Source: Gammaproteobacteria bacterium (GTDB taxonomy: Bacteria > Pseudomonadota > Gammaproteobacteria > Methylococcales > Methylomonadaceae). From it: a stretch of DNA of 13,698 nucleotides. Shown here in pieces: positions 1 to 6,059 of this stretch; position 1 is the stretch's first letter; the number at the start of each line of letters is the position of its first letter. The notes under the pieces are model-generated. The model had not been told where the DNA came from and did not search any database. It saw only the letters and a list, made by a program, of their open reading frames with translations. The stretch spans positions 1-13,698 of the forward strand of contig JANEMG010000020.1 of the NCBI GenBank assembly GCA_024511045.1, given 5' to 3'. Position numbers and translations under genes: made by a program.

Positions 1-434
1 GGATGCAGCAATCAGCGTATAGAACAAGCTCTAACGGGCAGTATGAACAAAATAGCAACTTTATTTCACCCGAAAATATACGGTGGAACAATGTTGCTTA
101 CTCTAAACTCTAGTAATATTATACTAATTTGACGAAAATGCTTGTTTACCGCACAGTCTGCCGGCGTACAATCTGTAAATCCATCTTTCAGTGTAACTAC
201 TCGGGCCTCTTTGGGTAGTCTGTTCCGGAAGACGCCGTGAATACATCCCTGTAGGCTTGACTTTGCCATCCCTGCCAAAGACACTTCCTCCACAGACCAC
301 CCACAGGGGCTACTTTTACTATGGGTGCGTAGTTACCTTTCAGTTTTGGGAATGCAGAATAATTCCTCACTGGACTCCCGTTTACAGAAAAACGGAAAAA
401 TTTTGGAGTTTGCCCAGAAAACCGCATCTATGAT
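1..434. repeat. Gene-free left end with probable dispersed intergenic repeat
   Basis: I see no convincing gene here. Two overlapping minus-strand open frames (66-293 and 197-427) lack a ribosome binding site and any domain, so I treat them as spurious. Bases 60-150 are clearly AT-rich compared with the genes that follow. The part from about 200 to 330, read on the minus strand (GGCAGGGATGGC, then CTACAGGGATGTATTCACGG), resembles from memory a repeat scattered between genes in many methanotroph and other proteobacterial genomes, which is often mis-annotated as short hypothetical proteins. A small dyad TACA-TCCC-TGTA lies within it. No clear terminator for the minus-strand ABC operon, which ends at 435, could be recognised. 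The repeat assignment is a recollection, and a genome-wide search would settle it. Confidence 0.4.
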
Positions 435-1241
435 TCAAACCCCTCCCTTGCGCTTCATCATGCCTTTGGCGGGATTGTAGCCGATGATGGCGGCAAGCAT
501 AAACAGCAGAAATGCCGCCAGCGTATAAAAAAAAGCGAACTGGTTGAATTGGCCATAGAGCGCATAACGAATCAGTTCCACGGCCTGGGAAAAGGGGTTG
601 TACTGCGCCAGCGTGTACAGAAGTTCACTGGATTCCTGTATTTTCCACAACGGATACAATGCCGTGGAAGTGAAGAACATCGGGAAAATGACAAAATTCA
701 TCACCCCGGCAAAATTTTCCAGCTGCTTGATGAATGACGACAACAGCAAACCCAATGCCCCCAGCATCATTCCGGACAGGATCAGTGCAGGGAGCACCCA
801 CAAGTACCCCTGCCAGGGCGGCTGAATGTCATAGAACCAGGCAATCAACAGAAAAACGTATACCTGCAGTATGGACACCGCTGTTCCCGCCAGCAACTTG
901 CTGAGCAGCAGAAACCAGCGTGGCAAGGGACTGACCAGCAGGATGCGCATGCTGCCCATTTCCCGGTCATAGACCATCGACAATGAACTTTGCATGCCAT
1001 TGAACAGCTGGATCATGCCAATCAGCCCGGGGGTGATATAGACTTCGTAGAGTATATAGGTCTCATAGGGGGGCGTAATGGCGATGCCCAGCGCCGCCCG
1101 GAAGCCAGCGGCGAATACGAACAGCCAGATCAAAGGCCTGACCAGCGCCGCCGCAAAACGCTCCCGCTGCCGAAAGAATCGCCACAGTTCCCGGCTGACC
1201 ACACCCCACATGGCCCTCCAGTAATGCAAAATCACAGGCAT
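435..1241 (-). CDS. pedC: ABC-2 type permease, PedC family (PQQ alcohol dehydrogenase-associated)
   Basis: Inner-membrane permease subunit of an ABC transporter, 268 residues, with about six hydrophobic segments and the ABC-2 membrane fold normally found in exporters. The open frame extends to 1286, but I choose the ATG at 1241: its protein begins MPVILHYWRAMW, it has GGGAG seven bases upstream, and it overlaps the ATPase stop by only 10 bp. The fingerprint DREMGSMRILLVSPLPRW, between the second and third membrane segments, is the usual ABC-2 coupling region. The sequence matches my memory of the PedC family (alcohol ABC transporter permease, TIGR03861 type). It is the last gene of a four-gene operon with the binding protein, propeller and ATPase, and is probably translationally coupled to the ATPase. 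The substrate is not known. The C-terminus is short and basic (KRKGG). Confidence 0.85.
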   Translation of the reverse strand: MPVILHYWRAMWGVVSRELWRFFRQRERFAAALVRPLIWLFVFAAGFRAALGIAITPPYETYILYEVYITPGLIGMIQLFNGMQSSLSMVYDREMGSMRILLVSPLPRWFLLLSKLLAGTAVSILQVYVFLLIAWFYDIQPPWQGYLWVLPALILSGMMLGALGLLLSSFIKQLENFAGVMNFVIFPMFFTSTALYPLWKIQESSELLYTLAQYNPFSQAVELIRYALYGQFNQFAFFYTLAAFLLFMLAAIIGYNPAKGMMKRKGGV

Positions 1242-1978
1242 TCCGGCGCTCCCTGAGTCAGCTTGTGAAAAGCGGCATCGATGCAATCGGCATTGGTCGC
1301 AGCCAGCACCTCGTCAACCTTGCCTTTCGCCCGCACCACACCCTGATGCAGGACAATCAGGTGATCACTGGGGTAGATTTCGTCGATCAGATGGCTCGCC
1401 CACAATACCGCCATCCCGTTTTTCAGGGACAATTGATGGACATGTTCGACGATGGCCTTGCGGCTGGGCACATCCAGGCCGACGGTCGGTTCATCGAGCA
1501 GCAGGATTGCCGGCCGATGCAGCAGGGCCCGGGCAATTTCGACGCGGCGCCGATGCCCGCCATTCAACTGGCGTATCCTTTCGCAGCGCCGTTCGTACAT
1601 GTTCAGTCGCTCCAGTTCTTCCTGAATGCGGCTGTTGGCCAGCTTCTTGCTCATGCCATGTAATGCGCAGTGATATCTCAGATTCTGCAATACCGTCAAA
1701 TCCAGGTCCAGCGTGGTCTGTTGAAACACCACCCCCAGTTTTGCCAGGGCCTGCCGGGTCTGATTCCTGACATCGAAGCCGCACAGTTCGATGGTTCCGC
1801 TGCGGCTGTCATAGAGGCGGGTGATCAATGAAAACAGGGTGGTTTTTCCAGCGCCATTGGGGCCAAGTAGGATGGTGCATTGCCCCTGGTCGATGGAGAA
1901 ACTGACGCGATCCAGCGCTTTTCTGCTGCCATAGGAAAAGCTCAAATCGGATATTTTCAATGCAATTGTCGAATTCAC
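1232..1978 (-). CDS. pedB: ABC transporter ATP-binding protein, PedB family
   Basis: Cytoplasmic ATPase subunit, 248 residues, that powers the neighbouring ABC-2 permease. Visible motifs are Walker A GPNGAGKT (39-46), Q-loop around Q86-Q87, signature LNGGH (138-142) instead of the common LSGGQ, Walker B LLLDEP (159-164), D-loop GLD (167-169) and switch histidine H196 in WASH. The start codon is GTG at 1978, and its last two bases form part of the TGA stop of the upstream propeller gene (GTGA overlap), which indicates translational coupling. The ATPase resembles ABC-2 exporter ATPases and the PQQ-associated family known as TIGR03864. All catalytic residues are present, so it should be active. 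Order and overlap with the permease support a single transporter complex. The ABC ATPase assignment is very secure; the Ped subfamily is recalled from sequence similarity. Confidence 0.88.
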   Translation of the reverse strand: MNSTIALKISDLSFSYGSRKALDRVSFSIDQGQCTILLGPNGAGKTTLFSLITRLYDSRSGTIELCGFDVRNQTRQALAKLGVVFQQTTLDLDLTVLQNLRYHCALHGMSKKLANSRIQEELERLNMYERRCERIRQLNGGHRRRVEIARALLHRPAILLLDEPTVGLDVPSRKAIVEHVHQLSLKNGMAVLWASHLIDEIYPSDHLIVLHQGVVRAKGKVDEVLAATNADCIDAAFHKLTQGAPECL

Positions 1979-2943
1979 GGCCTGGCCACGACTCCCCAGG
2001 GGAAGCGCCCCACTTTCAGGGATTTGGTCACTTTGTGTTCCTTGACATCGATGATGGAGATGTCATTGCTGACGCCATTGGTGGTGTACAGGCGGGTCTG
2101 GTCCGGGGAAAAAGCCAGATTCCACACGCGCTGGCCCACCAGCAGATATTTCTCCACTTCCAGGGTGTTGGCATCGATCACCGCGACCCGGTTGGCAGGA
2201 CCCAGTGCGACATAGCCCCAGCGCCTTTCCCTGTCGATCACCACGCCGACTGGCTGTATCCTGTCCGGTGTCAGTCCTGGCACCTGAAAAAATATTCTCT
2301 TGCTGATCTGCCTGCTTTCCACATCCAGGATCAACAAGGTTCCGGCAATTTCCGAAGTCACCCACAGCTGCTTGCTGTCTGCAGTAAACGCGGCGGCGCG
2401 TGGCCGCGGATCGACCAGGGTGTTGTCGGTAATTTCCAGGCTCTCGGATGCAATCCAGTGGATCATGTTGGTGGTCTCCGAGGCGCTGACGATCCATTTG
2501 TTGTCCGGGCTGACAGCGATTCCTTCCGGCTCTACGCCCACCGGAATGGTCTTGATCAGTTTTTTTTCGTCCACATCGACCACCGACATCAGATTGTCAT
2601 CCTCGTTGGAAACAAACAGCAATTTGCCCGCTGGATCCAGTGCGAAGGTTTCCGGATCCTCACCGGACGGCAGCCTGCCCACCCGGTCATAGGTTTCGGC
2701 ATCGATGATTTCGATGCTGTCGTCATCACTGGTGGCAACGTAGAGATAGCGATTATCCCTGCTCAGCGCGATGCCCCTGGGGCGCTGGCCAATGCTGACG
2801 GTCTGCAGCAGTTTTCCGGTGACCGGGTCGACGACCGCCAGGGCGTTGTCTTTCTCCAGCGTGACGAAAACCGTTTCCGCTCTGGCAGCAGCGCTGCAAA
2901 GAACGAGTGTCAGCAAACACTTCAGGCAGTAATTCATTTTCAT
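1975..2943 (-). CDS. pedA2: Secreted YVTN beta-propeller protein of the PQQ/Ped ABC cassette
   Basis: Periplasmic beta-propeller, 322 residues. A signal peptide (MKMNYCLKCLLTLVLCSAAARA, cut after ARA near residue 22 if translation starts at 2943) is followed by about seven repeats of roughly 42 residues with the YVTN pattern, for example RPRGIALSRDNRYLYVATSD, then PEGIAVSPDNKWIVSAS. The open frame extends upstream to 3087, but that part overlaps the binding-protein gene and carries no signal peptide. ATG 2943 has GAGGA four bases before it; a second ATG at 2937 has better spacing (10) and is an alternative start. The upstream gene stops at 2951, only seven bases away, so the two are cotranscribed. 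The family is the 'PQQ-dependent catabolism-associated beta-propeller' group (TIGR03866 type). The molecular role is unknown; a partner or metal/ligand-binding function in the periplasm is an inference. Confidence 0.85.
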   Translation of the reverse strand: MKMNYCLKCLLTLVLCSAAARAETVFVTLEKDNALAVVDPVTGKLLQTVSIGQRPRGIALSRDNRYLYVATSDDDSIEIIDAETYDRVGRLPSGEDPETFALDPAGKLLFVSNEDDNLMSVVDVDEKKLIKTIPVGVEPEGIAVSPDNKWIVSASETTNMIHWIASESLEITDNTLVDPRPRAAAFTADSKQLWVTSEIAGTLLILDVESRQISKRIFFQVPGLTPDRIQPVGVVIDRERRWGYVALGPANRVAVIDANTLEVEKYLLVGQRVWNLAFSPDQTRLYTTNGVSNDISIIDVKEHKVTKSLKVGRFPWGVVARP

Positions 2944-2950
2944 TGTTTCC

Positions 2951-4141
2951 TCATTCGCATGTCGTTTCTGGTTGATCGAATCCCAGGGAGTCCAGTTCAT
3001 TCCTGGGGTGCAAAAAGCCTTCCAATGGGGCAACGCCGACGATGGAGCGGGGTGCCGCCAGCAAGACCGGCTGGCGCAACTGGCCATTCCACGGCCGATA
3101 GGTCAGCGGTCTGCCCTTGTAGCCCTGCAGAGTAAAAGCACTGCTGAAAATATATTTCCTGATTGCGGCGCTGTCGTTGGCATGGCTTCTGGTCGCAGCC
3201 TCGCCAATACTCCTGACCGCCAGATAGGCGGAATAGTCCTCTTCCTCCATCCAGCGCCCCGCCTGCTTTTTGAAGCGGTTCTGGATTTGTACCGCTCCCC
3301 ATTGTTCATGCGTTCTGTGCCAGGACGTGGCGACCAGCCCCTGGGTGCCGATGACAGGCCGTGGTTTCCAGGTGCGATAACTCAAATACTCGCCAAACAG
3401 GCCGGCTTCGTCGGCCACCACCAGGACATCATAATCCACTCCCTGGGTAAATACCGGCACATCGGACTGTGCCGTCCGCCGGGCATCATGGGTATGCTGC
3501 CAGGTTTTTTCGGCGACGATCTTCATGCCGAACCGTTTTGCCGAACGTTTCACTGCCGCAGCAAAAAGCCTGTCCTTCTCGTCCGGGCCAATCACCAGAA
3601 ACCAGTCCTGCCAGCGTTTTTTCAGCATATACTGCGCCAGGGCATCGGCCCGCATCGCCCGGCTGGGCAATAAATGCAAGGCGTTGCTGAAGCAGGAAGT
3701 CTGCCGCAGGGCATCGTCCCGGGTGGCAATGTCGAACAGCAGCGCCTGTTTCGCTTCCGGCATACCGGCCACCTGGTTGAACTTTTCGCTGTCCAGATTG
3801 ACAACGATCAACTGGTAACCATCTGCCAGCAATTTCCTGAAGGCAACCGTGACATCGGCATCGATCGCTGCTTCCACTTCATGCAGATGAAATTTCTGGT
3901 CGGTGAATTGTCCCGTGGTGTTGTTGTCCCTGATGGCCAGCCGCGCCCCCTGTATGCCTTTGTTGGCAATGAAGGGGTCCAGGTTGGACAAAGGCGGCGG
4001 CGGTTTTTTCAGCTGCGTGAAATAGGCGATCCGGATATCCAGGTGTCCGGCAGCACTCAACCCGGAATACAAGAGGCACATGAAACCGGCCAGGAGCAGG
4101 CCTGGCAAAACAGTAAAGTGATGATAAGAAAATCTAGACAT
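2951..4141 (-). CDS. pedA1: Periplasmic ABC substrate-binding protein, PQQ alcohol dehydrogenase system
   Basis: Secreted binding protein of the type-I periplasmic fold (LivJ-like), 396 residues from the chosen ATG at 4141. The open frame reaches 4219, but starting at 4141 gives a normal signal peptide: a short basic start, then a hydrophobic stretch LPGLLLAGFMCLLYSGLSAAG, with cleavage near residues 30-32. The C-terminal block GRPLTYRPWNGQLRQPVLLA and a region around GFLHPRNELDSLGFDQPE are what I recognise from the family 'ABC transporter substrate-binding protein, PQQ-dependent alcohol dehydrogenase system' (TIGR03863). No strong ribosome binding site precedes 4141, so the start is less certain than the function. 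It is the first gene of the four-gene operon. Pairing a type-I binding protein with an ABC-2 permease is unusual and characterises this family. The ligand is unknown. Confidence 0.85.
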   Translation of the reverse strand: MSRFSYHHFTVLPGLLLAGFMCLLYSGLSAAGHLDIRIAYFTQLKKPPPPLSNLDPFIANKGIQGARLAIRDNNTTGQFTDQKFHLHEVEAAIDADVTVAFRKLLADGYQLIVVNLDSEKFNQVAGMPEAKQALLFDIATRDDALRQTSCFSNALHLLPSRAMRADALAQYMLKKRWQDWFLVIGPDEKDRLFAAAVKRSAKRFGMKIVAEKTWQHTHDARRTAQSDVPVFTQGVDYDVLVVADEAGLFGEYLSYRTWKPRPVIGTQGLVATSWHRTHEQWGAVQIQNRFKKQAGRWMEEEDYSAYLAVRSIGEAATRSHANDSAAIRKYIFSSAFTLQGYKGRPLTYRPWNGQLRQPVLLAAPRSIVGVAPLEGFLHPRNELDSLGFDQPETTCE

Positions 4142-4240
4142 TGATTTTTTGCAATAAGCAGATAGTATTAAAGTTATTGAGAACCCCGACCAACCTGAGC
4201 AGAGTTGTTTGACCTGCATCCACTCGCGTGATCATACGCC
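4139..4240. promoter_or_regulatory. Divergent promoter region between the ABC operon and the PilZ gene
   Basis: The 99-bp gap must hold start signals for both directions. On the plus strand, TTGATT (4141-4146), a 16-base spacer and TAGTAT (4163-4168) form a plausible sigma70 site for the PilZ gene. On the minus strand, TTGGTC followed after 17 bases by TAATAC, or after 20 bases by TACTAT, could drive the ABC operon. That would place transcription start just upstream of the ATG at 4141 and would support that start. All matches are partial, so these are candidates only. Confidence 0.35.
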
Positions 4241-4645
4241 ATGATAGAACCAATTACCCTGGAAATGAATGAAGACGATATTTTTGCCCTGCATGATTTG
4301 GATATTCCTGTCCCCAATCGAAGAAAAGTGGTGCGCTATGTTCGTGAAGATATCCAGGCCAGTCTGGAAAAACCAAGCTTGTTTGGCAATAAGCCGCCGA
4401 TAGCCAGCAAATTACTCGATATTAGTACGAAAGGGGCGCTGCTTGCAACCGGTCATCAATTCAGGATCAAGGCCAAGGTCGTACTGCATCTGACTTTTGA
4501 CAAGGGGAAATCCTTTACCATTCCGGGACGGATCATTCATCGCATTTCCGCTTCGGCACCCACTTACGGCATGGAGTTCAGGCAGATTCAACATGATCTG
4601 GGTGACTATATGCTGGCAACCCAGTCAGATCTGGTCTTCAAATGA
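4241..4645 (+). CDS. PilZ-domain protein
   Basis: Cytoplasmic 134-residue protein made of one PilZ domain, the usual receptor for the second messenger cyclic di-GMP. Both binding motifs are visible: RxxxR as R28-K-V-V-R32, and D/NxSxxG as D60-I-S-T-K-G65. About 35 residues after the first motif the beta-barrel continues, with a hydrophobic strand pattern through FTIPGRIIHRI and YGMEFRQI. It should therefore bind c-di-GMP and alter a partner, but nothing in the sequence names the partner or output (motility, exopolysaccharide and others are all possible). There is an extra acidic N-terminal stretch of about 25 residues before the first motif. The ATG at 4241 lacks a good Shine-Dalgarno sequence; ATG at 4265 (Met9) is an alternative. 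It is divergent from the ped-like operon, probably as a single-gene unit. Confidence 0.85.
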   Translation: MIEPITLEMNEDDIFALHDLDIPVPNRRKVVRYVREDIQASLEKPSLFGNKPPIASKLLDISTKGALLATGHQFRIKAKVVLHLTFDKGKSFTIPGRIIHRISASAPTYGMEFRQIQHDLGDYMLATQSDLVFK

Positions 4646-4980
4646 CATTCCTTCTGCCGGAAAAGGCGGTAATGCCCGGAATCTTGAAGCCCTCTGCATG
4701 ATTTCCTTGCAGGCAAAGATCTCTCCCGCGAAAAGCAAACAACCCTCCACTGGCCTGCCCCACCCTGCCATCCCGACGCCGGGAGAGATACCGGCCGCTT
4801 GAAGCAGCCATAATATCTTGCCTTGCCTGAGATGAAAATGAAAGCATAAGGGCAGGACTTGAACAAATATTGATTGTTCGTTGTCCCTTTGCAATCTGGC
4901 CCTGCTAGAATATATTTCCAGTGCACAGGCATCGATATCATTCAGATGCTGCATCGTTTACGAACAACAATCGACAGATC
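4646..4980. repeat. Gene-free interval with long inverted repeat
   Basis: No gene is supported in these 335 bases; several minus-strand open frames overlap here without a ribosome binding site or domain. The centre carries a perfect 10-bp inverted repeat, ATCTCTCCCG (4719-4728) with CGGGAGAGAT (4780-4789), which extends to 12 pairs if one base is bulged, around a 51-base loop. Just after the PilZ stop, ATTCC and GGAAT together with GCC/GGC can fold into a smaller hairpin (about 4647-4680). No T-tract follows either arm, so neither is a classical intrinsic terminator. A small mobile repeat or a structured RNA leader are both possible. Confidence 0.45.
4881..4911 (+). promoter_or_regulatory. 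Extended -10 promoter for the MOSC gene
   Basis: TGCTAGAAT gives an extended -10 (TG at 4903-4904, hexamer TAGAAT 4906-4911). A weak -35 TTGTCC lies at 4881-4886 with a long 19-base spacer, which an extended -10 tolerates. Transcription would begin near 4918, about 60 bases before the ATG at 4981. Confidence 0.5.
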
Positions 4981-5808
4981 ATGAACGCAATCACGCTGAG
5001 CGAAATCCACATTTACCCCGTCAAGTCCTTTGCCGGTATCCAGGTGGATGCCTGGAAAGTCGATGCCAAGGGTCTGGAGCTGGACCGCAAATGGATGGTC
5101 GTCGATCGGGAGCATCAGTTTCTCAGCCAGCGCCGACTTCCAGAAATGGTCAAGGTCGAGACGCGAATTCTTGCAGACAGCCTGCAATTGAGTGCGCCAG
5201 GCATGGGCAGCATTTCCTTTCCCCTGACACAGGAACCGGGGCCAGTGATTACCACCTCGATCTGGAAGGACGACTGCCCTGCCACACTGGTATCTGCCGA
5301 GATCGATCAGTGGCTGAGCGATTTCCTGCACACACCGTGCCATCTGGTCTACCAGGCCGATGAGACGGTCCGGCAGGTGGATCAACGCTATGCCGCTCCC
5401 GAAGACAAGACCAGTTTCACCGATGGCTTCCCGTTTTTGATCATTTCCGAAAATTCCCTGGCGGTATTGAACTGGAAATTGCCCGCACCGCTGCCCATGA
5501 GCCGTTTCCGGCCCAATCTGGTCGTGACCGGCTGCGATGGATTTGCGGAAGACACCTGGCGGCGCATCCGCATCGCCGATATCGGTTTCAGACTGCCCAA
5601 ACCCAGCGGCAGATGCCCGGTGACGACCATCGACGCCGAGACTGCCCGCTATGGCAAGGAACCGCTGAAGACTCTGAGTCGTTTTCGGAAGTTGCAAAAC
5701 AAGGTTTATTTCGGCCAGAACGCCATTCACGACAATCCGGGAACATTACGTATCGGTGATGAAATCCTGATCCATGAAACAGGTGCCCCGCAACCCGACC
5801 TGCCATGA
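4981..5808 (+). CDS. MOSC domain-containing protein (YcbX-like, no ferredoxin domain)
   Basis: 275-residue cytoplasmic protein with an N-terminal MOSC beta-barrel (starting LSEIHIYPVKSFAG, residues 6-19, with GLELDRKWMVVD following) and a C-terminal MOSC domain. The conserved cysteine is Cys212 in SGRCPVTTID; in this superfamily the cysteine takes part in molybdenum cofactor or sulfur chemistry. YcbX and mARC relatives reduce N-hydroxylated compounds using a bound molybdenum cofactor. E. coli YcbX is longer because of a C-terminal 2Fe-2S ferredoxin domain, which is absent here, so an external electron donor would be needed. The open frame extends to 4921, but ATG 4981 matches the usual family start and follows the promoter; its ribosome binding site is weak. 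The exact substrate cannot be read from sequence. Confidence 0.85.
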   Translation: MNAITLSEIHIYPVKSFAGIQVDAWKVDAKGLELDRKWMVVDREHQFLSQRRLPEMVKVETRILADSLQLSAPGMGSISFPLTQEPGPVITTSIWKDDCPATLVSAEIDQWLSDFLHTPCHLVYQADETVRQVDQRYAAPEDKTSFTDGFPFLIISENSLAVLNWKLPAPLPMSRFRPNLVVTGCDGFAEDTWRRIRIADIGFRLPKPSGRCPVTTIDAETARYGKEPLKTLSRFRKLQNKVYFGQNAIHDNPGTLRIGDEILIHETGAPQPDLP

Positions 5809-5865
5809 CCAGCAGTGCCCTGGTACAGGTTTTGTCATGCTGGCCGGGTATAAAGCGGCAACCGA

Positions 5866-5896
5866 TTGAACACCAACTGCATTACCTTGCTATAAT
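5866..5896 (+). promoter_or_regulatory. rhlE promoter with consensus TATAAT and extended -10
   Basis: TGCTATAAT (5888-5896) holds a perfect -10 hexamer (5891-5896) preceded by the extended TGn motif. A TTGAAC -35 (5866-5871) sits 19 bases upstream. The predicted start near 5903 leaves a 5' leader of about 155 bases before the rhlE ATG at 6060. The leader contains a small hairpin GTCCA/TGGAC and could be a target for structure-dependent control, although no known riboswitch is recognisable. Confidence 0.6.
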
Positions 5897-6059
5897 GCAC
5901 TTTTAATAACAATCCACGCGCTTGTCCAACCAACAGCTGGACCGATTGTGCCAGCATCTTGTTTATTGCGATACTCTCTCCGCAGCTTCATATTTCGGCT
6001 CCAACACTGCCGCTGACTGAATGCGGCAAGATCGGTCGCCACACTTCTCACAGGTATTT

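Noticed and set aside
371..400. Hairpin CCGTTT/AAACGG as terminator of the ABC operon
   Set aside because: On the minus strand the T-run comes before the stem instead of after it, so it does not fit an intrinsic terminator.
66..427. Two overlapping minus-strand open frames of 75-76 codons
   Set aside because: No ribosome binding site, no domain, and the region looks like a dispersed repeat; the frames overlap each other.
1960..3135. Plus-strand open frame of 391 codons opposite the propeller and binding-protein genes
   Set aside because: It lies antisense to two genes with clear families and signal peptides; its composition is that of a shadow frame.
4606..4954. Three overlapping minus-strand frames between the PilZ and MOSC genes
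   Set aside because: They run through the inverted repeat, lack ribosome sites and show no recognisable domain.
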